NCBI GenBank assembly: GCA_014360905.1
Contig: JACIWW010000028.1
Coordinates: 1 to 36,645 of the forward strand
From: Chloroflexota bacterium
GTDB lineage: Bacteria; Chloroflexota; Anaerolineae; UBA2200
Direction: 5' to 3'
Length of the DNA stretch: 36,645 nucleotides
The translations under genes were made by a program, and so were the position numbers. Below the pieces are notes generated by a model. The model was given only the letters and a program-made list of their open reading frames with translations. It made no database searches and was not told where the DNA came from. Positions 25,518-32,880 of this stretch are shown one piece after another. How positions within the stretch are numbered: position 1 is the first letter of the stretch; the number at the start of each line of letters is the position of its first letter.

Positions 25518-26678
25518 TTAGAAAATCTTGTAGTAGAGGAAAAATTTGGCATAGAGCATTATCCAGAAAACACTAAGCAGGGTCATCCCGCTATAAAGAA
25601 GGAGTTGGCCGTATTGAATAGAGAACACGTTGCTATATTTACCCATGTTTCCAGCACAGCCGTCAAAACCGATAGTGGCTAAGCCAGCCAGGAGAAACTG
25701 CCGCCCCAGGCTTGAATTCAGCATGTACTGGTTGCGTCCGAGGAACAGCAGCGGCACAGCCACAATGGCGTTATATAGGAAGAGCTCTCTGTCCAACCGT
25801 CTCAACCGATAAGTCCCTATAGCGGTCGCTAGTAGAAGCCCCACGTTCAGCACCTGGTTCAGCACGTCATACGCCCATGCCACAAGCGGGTTGGCTGAAG
25901 AATGGGTTCCAGTGCGCAACGTCAGGTACATCCACCAGAACCCGGTCTTCCAGGAGAACGAGTTCTCCAACGGGTTCTCTGGCGACTCTTTGAGACACCA
26001 CAGGCAGTCACCCCAGTGCCATCCGTACAGCAGGCAGAAAAGAACGAAGGGCAACAGAGCCACTGCCGCAAAAGCCGACGCCCGCCGCCAGCCATTGCGC
26101 CGCCACAACAGCACGGTCATTGCCAGCACGGGCAGCGCCGCCAACTCCTTGGAGAGCATGGCGAGAGCAAAACAAGCGCTGTATGCCAATAGCTGATCCC
26201 GCAGATAATAGTAAAACCCTGCCAACAGGAAGAGCATCAGCAGCGGCTCGTTTAACCCAAGGTGTGCGGCGAAGAAGAGCCAGGGCAACAGGCTATAGAA
26301 CAACGCCAGTTGGAACGGCTGGCGCGTATACCGGGCAGCAATCTTGTGAAAGTACACGGCAGAGAGCGATGCCGCGCCAATGCCGATGATGAGGAACGCG
26401 ACATGCCTCTCCCATGGGAATACGATATTGGCGAGAAGGGGGAGCAAGATGCGCTTGTGCCAGCTCAATAGCGTGATGGGTTGCGGTGGCCACAGGTTCT
26501 GCGAGATGCGGTAGTACATATTGCCGTCGTGCAGGCTGAGCTCCGAGAAATATGGCAGCGGCATCCAAATCATGGCAAAGAGCTGCACCGCGGCGTGGAC
26601 CGCCAGATTGATGCCGAGGATCTGGAGTTCCTCTTTGCCCCAGAAGCCGCAGACGCGTTGCCAGAAGTTTCTGCTCAT
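25518..26678 (-). CDS. GT-C-like multi-pass membrane protein (mannosyltransferase-type)
   Basis: A membrane protein with about nine or ten hydrophobic segments. The first extracytoplasmic loop reads YFSELSLHDGNMYYRISQNLW, close to the W/H-D-G-x-x-Y-x-x-I pattern of PIG-V and related GT-C transferases that use polyprenyl-phosphate mannose. HLGLNEPLLMLFLLAGFYYYLRD and LSKELAALPVLAMTVLL follow the same family pattern (NEP, SKE). The frame is open to 26834, inside the preceding GT4 gene. ATG 26678 (386 aa) lies just after that gene but has GAGG directly adjacent; an ATT at 26705 with GGAGGG ahead is an alternative, so the start is uncertain. Confidence 0.68.
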   Translation of the reverse strand: MSRNFWQRVCGFWGKEELQILGINLAVHAAVQLFAMIWMPLPYFSELSLHDGNMYYRISQNLWPPQPITLLSWHKRILLPLLANIVFPWERHVAFLIIGIGAASLSAVYFHKIAARYTRQPFQLALFYSLLPWLFFAAHLGLNEPLLMLFLLAGFYYYLRDQLLAYSACFALAMLSKELAALPVLAMTVLLWRRNGWRRASAFAAVALLPFVLFCLLYGWHWGDCLWCLKESPENPLENSFSWKTGFWWMYLTLRTGTHSSANPLVAWAYDVLNQVLNVGLLLATAIGTYRLRRLDRELFLYNAIVAVPLLFLGRNQYMLNSSLGRQFLLAGLATIGFDGCAGNMGKYSNVFSIQYGQLLLYSGMTLLSVFWIMLYAKFFLYYKIF

Positions 26679-26721
26679 CCTCGTCAGTATGTTTTGCTCG
26701 GAAATACCTGTCCCTCCAGAG

Positions 26722-27837
26722 TCAGAACACTGCATGTGCATACACATCCAGGGTCTCACTTGCTTGCCGCTGCAGCGAAAAGCGCTCCGCCTGCTGTAGC
26801 GCAGCTTGCGCTGCAGTGGCATGACGCTCTGCATCGCTCACCAGGGTAGCTATCGCCTGCGCCATAGTTTCCACATCCACAGGATCCACCAGCACGCCGC
26901 CAGCGCCCACTACCTCCGGCAAGGAGGCGCGGTTGGCGGCAATCACCGGCGTGCCGCAGCTCATTGCCTCCAACGCTGGCAAACCGAAGCCTTCGTACAG
27001 CGAGGGCAGCACGAATACATCCGCCACATTGTACAGGAACGGCAGGTCCTCATCCGGCACGTGGTCCAGGAAACGGACTTTGCCTTTCAGCCCCAGTTGG
27101 GCTACCTGTGCCAGCAACTTTTCCCGTTGCGCCCCAAAATGGGCTGCGCCAGCCTTGATCAGCCGCGCAGACGGCACTTGCTGCTGCACGATGTGGAATG
27201 CTTGTAGCAATGTGGCAAGGTTCTTGCGCGGGTCCTCCGAACCCACGTACAGGATGTAACGCAGGCCTTCGTCCAAGCTGTATTTTCGGCGAAAGGCGGC
27301 TGGAACGGTCAGGGATCTGAATTGCTCCCGGTCCACGGCGCGATAGATCACTTGAGTGCGCTCGGAGGGATAGCCTAATGCCTCCACAAGACAGCTTCTG
27401 GTGAACTGGGAAATGGCAATGAGGCGCTCTGCGTGGCGCAGGGCGTACAGCGCCAGGCGGTCGAAAAGACGCTCCAAGGGCGTGTGGTACGTGCTCAAAG
27501 CCGGGTCATTCCGCACCAGGTACGGGATGATATCGTGTACCGTTATCACCGTGCGCGGCAGGCGCTGGAACAAGAGCAGCGTCGCCAGCGTCTGGCTGGC
27601 CAGATGGCAGAGGGAGACGTCATCGATGCGCACCGCAAGCGGATAAGAGGCGAAGAACGCCTCGGCATCCAGGTGTAGCGCCTTGCCCATGCGCACCAGC
27701 GCCTTTGGGAGCGGTGAATGGGGATGGATGAGCGCCACATCCACTCCCCGGTCCTGCAGGCCTTGATAGAGGCTCAGAGCATAACGCCGCAGGCCGGTCA
27801 TTTGCTTGTCAGCTTTGGTCACTAGGGCAACCTTCAT
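26722..27837 (-). CDS. GT4-family glycosyltransferase
   Basis: A 371-aa GT-B enzyme closely similar in layout to the one at 13621: MKVALVTKADKQMTGLRRYALSL, VITVHDIIPYLVRND, YILYVGSEDPRKNLATLLQAF, VRFLDHVPDEDLPFLYNVADVFVLPSLYEGF and E-x7-E in EGFGLPALEAMSCGTPVIA. The donor-site Arg and Lys (PRKN) are present. The ATG sits 9 bases after the stop of the GT2 gene, with GATGGGGA ahead. Mannosyltransferase activity is the commonest in this subgroup, but not provable. Confidence 0.88.
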   Translation of the reverse strand: MKVALVTKADKQMTGLRRYALSLYQGLQDRGVDVALIHPHSPLPKALVRMGKALHLDAEAFFASYPLAVRIDDVSLCHLASQTLATLLLFQRLPRTVITVHDIIPYLVRNDPALSTYHTPLERLFDRLALYALRHAERLIAISQFTRSCLVEALGYPSERTQVIYRAVDREQFRSLTVPAAFRRKYSLDEGLRYILYVGSEDPRKNLATLLQAFHIVQQQVPSARLIKAGAAHFGAQREKLLAQVAQLGLKGKVRFLDHVPDEDLPFLYNVADVFVLPSLYEGFGLPALEAMSCGTPVIAANRASLPEVVGAGGVLVDPVDVETMAQAIATLVSDAERHATAAQAALQQAERFSLQRQASETLDVYAHAVF

Positions 27838-27846
27838 TTCCCCATC

Positions 27847-29013
27847 TCACCACTGGTGTCTGCGCGTGAGCAAATGGAGCAAGGGCAGGCTCCAGGCGAC
27901 GAAATCTACGAACATGTAAAGCGGAAGAAGCCCGTACTGCTTCCAGCCGATGGCAACCCCCTGGTACAGGCTGGTAAAGCGGGCGTAGCGCACCCTTGCC
28001 AGCAGTGCATGGGCGAGCAGCACTGCCCAGAGGGCAAGGAATATTGGCCCTACCACAAGGCCAAGGAAGGGCAACAGGAGCATCGTCCAGCCTGCCAGTG
28101 TGGCGCGCAAAGCCTGCCATGCCTCGTTATAGGCACCAAACTTTGGCCCGTGCAGCAGCAGGTTGCGCACCCAACGCGACTGGCAACGCCAGAGGGAGCG
28201 GAAGGTGGCCGGGTACTCTGTCGCGATAGCGCTCTCTCGCACATAACGGATACGGTGACCCGCATGCAGCAGGAGCTTGGCCATATAATAGTCCGTGCCT
28301 GTTTGTACCTCACCAGGGAACCCGCCTATCTCGTCCAGTGCAGAACGCTTCACTGCCCAGTTACGACCTTCGATACCTGAGATAAACTTGGGCTGCTTAG
28401 CACTTACGAATGAATCTGTGCACCATTGGTAGATGACAAAGGGATTATCTAATTGGCTCCGCAGAGGTCGCGATGTGCCTGTGGCAACGTCCTCTCTTTC
28501 GTGCAATAGCGGTGTCAGCGTCTGTGCGAAGGAGCCGTCATCGAGCAGCGAGTCAGCATCGGTGAGGAAGAGGATTGCGCCGCTTGCGTGCTCCAGACAG
28601 CGCTGCAGCGCCCGCTGCTTCCCCTCGCCAGGCTGCTGCTCCAGCACAATGACCTGCTCTCCGGCGTACCGACGCGCTATTTCGTACGTCACGTCCGGTC
28701 CTCCGGCGCACAAGACCAGTTCCTTGTCGGGATATTGCAACCCCAGGAAGGACTGGATGTGCTGTTCGATCATCTCTGCCTCGTTCCATGCCGCTACTAA
28801 GACGCTGACTTTGGGCAAGGGAACAGAGGGGCTGGGGAGCTGGTAAGCGGAGGAGCTGGGGGGCGAGGAAGCAGGGGGGCGGAGGCGCAGGGCGAGTGCG
28901 CGGTCACAACGCCACTGCCACCAGTTCCAGGCTGTTACAGCCATCAGGCCTACGGCCAATAGCCCAGCGGACTGATAGTTCAGGCTTGCCCACAGAGTAT
29001 ACAGCGGGTTCAT
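27847..29013 (-). CDS. Membrane GT2-family glycosyltransferase
   Basis: A 388-aa processive-type GT2 enzyme with an N-terminal membrane segment (about 15-32), a GT-A domain and a C-terminal pair or trio of membrane helices (about 310-380). Motifs: VSVLVAAWNEAEMIEQHI, ELVLCAGGPD, ILFLTDADSLLDDG (metal DxD), GRNWAVKRSALDEIGGFPGEVQTGTDYYMAKLLL (acceptor ED-like region) and RSLWRCQSRWVRNLL (QxxRW). The linker between segment 1 and the GT domain (residues 41-67, PPASSPPSSSAYQLPSPSVP) is encoded by a low-complexity GGAGCTGGGG word repeat. ATGA overlap with the deacetylase stop shows coupling. Confidence 0.87.
   Translation of the reverse strand: MNPLYTLWASLNYQSAGLLAVGLMAVTAWNWWQWRCDRALALRLRPPASSPPSSSAYQLPSPSVPLPKVSVLVAAWNEAEMIEQHIQSFLGLQYPDKELVLCAGGPDVTYEIARRYAGEQVIVLEQQPGEGKQRALQRCLEHASGAILFLTDADSLLDDGSFAQTLTPLLHEREDVATGTSRPLRSQLDNPFVIYQWCTDSFVSAKQPKFISGIEGRNWAVKRSALDEIGGFPGEVQTGTDYYMAKLLLHAGHRIRYVRESAIATEYPATFRSLWRCQSRWVRNLLLHGPKFGAYNEAWQALRATLAGWTMLLLPFLGLVVGPIFLALWAVLLAHALLARVRYARFTSLYQGVAIGWKQYGLLPLYMFVDFVAWSLPLLHLLTRRHQW
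28815..28892. repeat. GGAGCTGGGG word repeat inside a GT2 gene
   Basis: A purine-rich low-complexity run with repeated GGGGCTGGGGAGCTGG and GGAGGAGCTGGG words and a GGCGGAGGCGCAGGGC tail. The segment 28850-28874 read on the minus strand closely matches 30109-30130 on the plus strand (core CTTCCTCGC then CCCAGCTCCTC). It is read in frame as a Pro/Ser linker. Confidence 0.6.
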
Positions 29014-29840
29014 TCCATAGTCACTCTGCTTCTACCAAACCGACGTATGAAGTCGGACAAGGCTCGCCATAGGTCGAGATAGCCATTCACCAGGGAGATG
29101 AACCTGGCCAGAGAAGTATCGCCGCGCATCACATCGCGTGTCAAGCAGAAGAGATCACTGCCTTTCCCGTTTCCCCACAGCACTCCCGCGAGATAGGCGC
29201 TGGTATACCCCGCTTCCCTGACAGCAGCCTGCTCTCGTTTACCTGCTCGTCCGTAGGGATAGGCAAAGGGAATACTATTCCTTCCTGTAAGCCGCTGGAG
29301 ATAGGCCAAGGATTCCTTCAGTTCATACATTAAAGCTTGCTCAGTGAGCGCAGGAAGTGCGGCATGGGTAACGGTATGGCTACCCAGCTCAAAGCCCATT
29401 TCCACCAATTGAGTGAGTTGTTCTTTGCCCATCAACGGTCTGAGCGGGTGAGTCTTGCTCCAATCACTAACCTGCCCAACCTTTCCTGTGGGTACAAAGA
29501 CCGTAGCGCTAAAGCCGTAACGATGCAACACAGGTAAAGCTGTGTCAAAGAAGTCATGTAAGGCGTCGTCGAAGGTCAAGACAATAGTCTGCGGTAGATC
29601 GAGTCCCTGACTGATCGCCATTCTGAGTTTATCGGTAGAGATAACTCTGAAACGGTTTCTAGCCAGCCATTCTATTTGTTGGACAAACAAGCTCGGTGGA
29701 ACTGCCAGTGGATCAGAGGGCTCATCCGCAATACTGTGATAGAGCAGGGTGCGCGCTCGTCTACCACGCCACCACCCCCATATTATGGCCAGTTTGCGAA
29801 CCATTCTCTCTACCGTTTGGTCCTGTCTCACGTTGGTCAT
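29010..29840 (-). CDS. Polysaccharide deacetylase (NodB-type, CE4)
   Basis: Carbohydrate esterase that should remove N- or O-acetyl groups from a glycan. From ATG 29840 (276 aa; GGAAG 8 bases ahead, 6 bases past the upstream stop) motif 1 TFDDALHDFF puts the Asp pair at 91-92, motif 2 SHTVTH gives metal His 155 and 159, and motif 3 FAYPYGRAGK follows. All metal ligands are present. There is no signal peptide in the preferred frame, only a Trp-rich segment IIWGWWRGRR, so it probably acts in the cytoplasm or at the inner face on lipid-linked intermediates. The long frame to 29903 overlaps the upstream gene. Substrate unknown. Confidence 0.85.
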   Translation of the reverse strand: MTNVRQDQTVERMVRKLAIIWGWWRGRRARTLLYHSIADEPSDPLAVPPSLFVQQIEWLARNRFRVISTDKLRMAISQGLDLPQTIVLTFDDALHDFFDTALPVLHRYGFSATVFVPTGKVGQVSDWSKTHPLRPLMGKEQLTQLVEMGFELGSHTVTHAALPALTEQALMYELKESLAYLQRLTGRNSIPFAYPYGRAGKREQAAVREAGYTSAYLAGVLWGNGKGSDLFCLTRDVMRGDTSLARFISLVNGYLDLWRALSDFIRRFGRSRVTME

Positions 29841-29845
29841 CTGCA

Positions 29846-31294
29846 CTACTTCCATAGCAGTTCCGACGCACATATCTCTGCCCAAGGTGCACCTTTCAGC
29901 CAACGATAAAGGACATCGCTGCCACGCTGCAGTTCAATGGTCCTCTTATCTTCACGGTAATGCATCCGCTGTCCACGCAGGAGGCAGGGAGTTTCGTAAG
30001 GCGTGGTGTGTAGTGCGTGTTCCGTGTTGCGTGTTACCTTTTCCGTTTTGCGCTTTTTTCTTCCTCTGTGCCCTGGCCCCTTGGCTACTTTCCTTCTCTG
30101 CTCCTTCGCTTCCTCGCTTCCCAGCTCCTCTGTTAAGTAGCGGAACGCTTTGTCGTTCCAGCCGCACACGGGCAGGAGGTCGCGGAATTCGGGCAAGGGG
30201 CCTGATGGGCGCTGTGTTATTTGGGATGCAAAGCCCCAGGCAGTGCGGAAGGCTCCGCTGGGTTGTTGCCCTTGTAGCAGCCAGAGGCGGGTGGGTTGTG
30301 GGTCGGCATCGAAGCCGTATGCCTGGAGCAGTGCCATCGCCCGCAAGATGTCGCCTACAGCAGCGATCCATTGCGGATAGCGGTTGACCCGCCCGCCGGA
30401 GTAGATAACCTGCGGGAAGCTGCCATCGTCGTAGCGCCAGCGCAGGACAAAGGCCATTGCTCGCCAGGCGGCATCCAGATAACGCTCGTCCCTTGTCCAT
30501 TCATATCCTACCACTAGTCCTGGCACACAGCGTGCAATGTAGTAAGGGAAGAACTTGGGCACTGGCTTTCCATTCTGGCCGTATTGATAGATGGCTCCAT
30601 CCAAGGGGCCGCCGCACACCTGGTGGGCCAAGATAGCGTCCCATACCGGCTGAGCGTAGGATTCTGCCCACGTGCTGTCTCCGCTGAGTTGTGCCATCTT
30701 GGTCAATACTTCGCTCAGCGTGGCGCTCTTGTTGGGAACGAAGGAGGGGATAGAGGGATGATCGCGAAAGGTACGCCTTTCTTCATCCCACAGCACGCTG
30801 ATGTAATAACTGCGTAGGTTGCGCTCGGCAGTCGCCAAATAAGTCCGCCAAGTTACATCCCCCTCCTCGCGCAATGTCTCTGCCAGGAGCAAGAGGGCAA
30901 GATCGCAGGCCGCCTCGTGGGGTGTCCCACCGCTATAAGGATTCAGCTCGAAACTAGAGTGGCGGAAGTTGCCGTTGGGCAATTGGCCCTGTACTAGGTC
31001 GTCCCCTGCCTGGCGGGCTTTGGCGAGCCAGCTCTCCTCACCGGTCTGATGGTACAGGTTCAGATAGCCGATGATGATGCCCTCGTAGCGCCAGTCCAAT
31101 CCCGCGCCGGTGAACTGCAGGCAATTCTGCCACCAGTGCGCCACAGGCCCGCCATAGCCATCGGGGCCGCGCATCGTTTCCAGCCAGGCATCCAAATTGA
31201 CCACAGCGCTGCCCAGGATTCTCGCCTTGGATTCACCGTTAGGGCAGTTGACGACCACTTGTCTTACAAGCGACTCCCAGCAAGGTAAAGCCAC
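29846..31294 (-). CDS. Alpha/alpha-toroid (six-hairpin-like) protein of unknown activity
   Basis: A 482-aa soluble protein of repeated helix pairs with aromatic-rich loops: GYGGPVAHWWQNCLQF, DWRYEGIIIGYLNLYHQTGE, LPNGNFRHSSFELNPYSGG, NKSATLSEVLTKMAQL, YDDGSFPQVIYSGGRVNRYP. This is the pattern of the six-hairpin glycosidase/epimerase/lyase-like superfamily; I cannot name the reaction. No signal peptide. Start GTG 31294 has GAAGG close by but overlaps the preceding methyltransferase by 56 bases; GTG 31258 is an alternative. Residues about 387-439 (RRKVAKGPGHRGRKKRKTEK region) are encoded by a word repeat and look inserted between the toroid and a normal-looking tail (REDKRTIELQRGSDVLYRWL). Neighbouring deacetylase and methyltransferase suggest a glycan-modifying role. 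Confidence 0.6.
   Translation of the reverse strand: MALPCWESLVRQVVVNCPNGESKARILGSAVVNLDAWLETMRGPDGYGGPVAHWWQNCLQFTGAGLDWRYEGIIIGYLNLYHQTGEESWLAKARQAGDDLVQGQLPNGNFRHSSFELNPYSGGTPHEAACDLALLLLAETLREEGDVTWRTYLATAERNLRSYYISVLWDEERRTFRDHPSIPSFVPNKSATLSEVLTKMAQLSGDSTWAESYAQPVWDAILAHQVCGGPLDGAIYQYGQNGKPVPKFFPYYIARCVPGLVVGYEWTRDERYLDAAWRAMAFVLRWRYDDGSFPQVIYSGGRVNRYPQWIAAVGDILRAMALLQAYGFDADPQPTRLWLLQGQQPSGAFRTAWGFASQITQRPSGPLPEFRDLLPVCGWNDKAFRYLTEELGSEEAKEQRRKVAKGPGHRGRKKRKTEKVTRNTEHALHTTPYETPCLLRGQRMHYREDKRTIELQRGSDVLYRWLKGAPWAEICASELLWK
29990..30133. repeat. Composite short-word repeat inside the toroid-protein gene
   Basis: Two blocks: GTGCGTGTTCCGTGTTGCG-type words (about 30013-30055), then pyrimidine-rich CTTCCTC/CCCAGCTCCTC words (about 30060-30133). 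Both word sets recur at other gene boundaries (9925-9948, 32828-32850, 28850-28874, 11849-11878). It is read in frame as about 50 highly basic residues. Confidence 0.62.
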
Positions 31295-32129
31295 CGGCCT
31301 TCGGTATGACCGACAAGAGGCGCGCTATCAAAGGCATCACGACAAAGTGCCCTGTTGCTCGAAGTGCCATTCCAACGACATCCAGCCTCTGAAGTGCTTT
31401 CCACCTTATACTTGCCTGATGCAACAGGTTATCACCCAAAAGTGGGCTCCGTATGATAGCCACCAGGTTAAGTCCTGCGTTTTTGAAGCACCATTCGAGA
31501 GCAGACCGGGTCCATAGGGTCAGATGGTGAGGGGGCAAGTCCACCTCCGGAGCAAACCACTGCGGCCAGCGTTGATGACCTGGCACAGTGCATACCACAT
31601 GTCCCCCTGGAACAAGCATCTTACCGAGTCCCTGAACTACATTCACTGGATCTTCCAGGTGTTCCAGAACGTCAAACAGACAGATAACATCGAAGCAGAG
31701 ATCCCGGGGATTCGCCAAGAGATCCTCTATAGAGAGAGCCTGTACGTTAGTCACTCTGTAGAGTTCACAGGCTGTCTGCACCGCCGATGGGTCACTGTCA
31801 ATCCCGGTAATCCTGTATCCCTGTGCTGCCGCCAATCTCAGAAACATTCCACTGCCGCATCCCACCTCTAAAAGCTTCCCCCCAGGATTTAGCTTCAGGG
31901 AGAAGAACGACCGGTATCTCCAATCCCGGCGAATGGCGAACATCGGGACGGCTATCTCTCTTTCTCTCCTCTCAGAATACAATGAGGATTGCTCATACCA
32001 CCGAGCGCCGGGGGACTGCATCGGATCACTGAAACGGAGCTGGCACGACGGGCATTTATATAGAGTGTAATCCCCGACTTGTGCCAGCGGTTTTGATGCT
32101 ATTGTTGAACATACCGGGCAATGCATCAC
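31239..32129 (-). CDS. Zinc-ribbon SAM-dependent methyltransferase
   Basis: A 296-aa protein with an N-terminal four-cysteine zinc ribbon (C4, C7, C26, C29: HCPVC and KCPSC) fused to a Methyltransf_23-type domain. SAM motif LLEVGCGSGMF at 86-96, ITGIDSDPSAVQTA, DVICLFDVLEHLEDP and LVPGGHVVCTVPG are all intact. This arrangement is common in C-methyltransferases and other enzymes of sugar and glycan clusters. The C-terminal ~60 residues include a basic, partly hydrophobic helix region. It lies 10 bases after the degenerate methyltransferase-like gene. The exact target (sugar carbon, hydroxyl or other) is unknown. Confidence 0.86.
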   Translation of the reverse strand: MMHCPVCSTIASKPLAQVGDYTLYKCPSCQLRFSDPMQSPGARWYEQSSLYSERREREIAVPMFAIRRDWRYRSFFSLKLNPGGKLLEVGCGSGMFLRLAAAQGYRITGIDSDPSAVQTACELYRVTNVQALSIEDLLANPRDLCFDVICLFDVLEHLEDPVNVVQGLGKMLVPGGHVVCTVPGHQRWPQWFAPEVDLPPHHLTLWTRSALEWCFKNAGLNLVAIIRSPLLGDNLLHQASIRWKALQRLDVVGMALRATGHFVVMPLIARLLSVIPKAGGFTLLGVACKTSGRQLP

Positions 32130-32139
32130 TTCGATGCCT

Positions 32140-32826
32140 CTACTTTCTCCTCGCTACGGCCACCCCAACGGGGGCCCAAAGTGCCTGCCACCCGCTCACC
32201 ACATACCCGGCCCGCATTCTGTGCAGGCAACGGTCCGCCAGGTCGCCCCGGCCCAAGCGCTCCATCAGCCGGAAGGCATAGCCCCAAAGAATGCTACGTG
32301 GGCCATGGAAACCATAGAGGACCTCGATGGCAAAATCGCCGTGTCGTAGCCATTGCATCACCTGCTGCAATCCTAGCGGGTGCTTGTCCGGGCGCTCGCC
32401 ATTGCCCTGCCACTCCGGTAGAAAGCGGGCCAGCCGGCTAGAAAAAATGACGCACAGTTTCCCACCCGGGAGCAGCGCCTGGCGCACGCGCTCCGGCACT
32501 TGCCTGTCATCGGCCAACTCTGGCTCAGCCCAGATAGCGCAATAAGCACAAAGATTAAGGTGCTGGGGGGCTAGGGAGAATGCAGCAGGGTCTACTTCTA
32601 CCCCGAGCCACCTCTGCAGGTCACTTGCCCATAGACCCCATTCCCCTATTGCAACGAGTAGTATCTTGCAACCATGCAGGCGCTTGAGCAATTCGCGTGC
32701 GTAGAAGGGACTGCTGGCAAAGAGCACGATGGGCCCTCCCGTACGATGCGCCTCTACCGCGCAGAGGTCAAAAGCGTATTGATACTCCAAACTAGGCTGC
32801 ATGGGTGCTAGAGTGCAGAGAAGCAC
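32140..32826 (-). CDS. Degenerate methyltransferase-like protein, unknown
   Basis: A 228-aa soluble protein. The centre KLCVIFSSRLARFLPEW preceded by QALLPGG recalls the late beta-strands of a class I methyltransferase (LLxPGGxL), but the glycine-rich SAM motif I is not visible; its place holds KILLVAIGEWGLWASDLQRWLG. It may therefore be a non-catalytic relative or bind another ligand. The reading frame begins with GTG 32826 or ATG 32802; neither has a Shine-Dalgarno and the upstream 50 bases are word repeat. Sits between a broken GT4 gene and the zinc-ribbon methyltransferase. Real gene by codon structure and spacing; function not known. Confidence 0.6.
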   Translation of the reverse strand: MLLCTLAPMQPSLEYQYAFDLCAVEAHRTGGPIVLFASSPFYARELLKRLHGCKILLVAIGEWGLWASDLQRWLGVEVDPAAFSLAPQHLNLCAYCAIWAEPELADDRQVPERVRQALLPGGKLCVIFSSRLARFLPEWQGNGERPDKHPLGLQQVMQWLRHGDFAIEVLYGFHGPRSILWGYAFRLMERLGRGDLADRCLHRMRAGYVVSGWQALWAPVGVAVARRK

Positions 32827-32827
32827 T

Positions 32828-32880
32828 ACGGAAAACGAAAACGGAACACGCTACTTATCACTCGTCACTCCTTACTCACC
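32828..32880. repeat. Short-word repeat between the broken GT4 gene and the next gene
   Basis: On the minus strand it begins in the last codons and stop of the GT4 gene (GTGAGTAAGGAGTGACGAG) and continues into GCGTGTTCCG and TTTTCGTTTTCC words. TACTTATCACTCGTCAC at 32852-32868 matches 9950-9966 at 15 of 17 bases. Confidence 0.62.
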
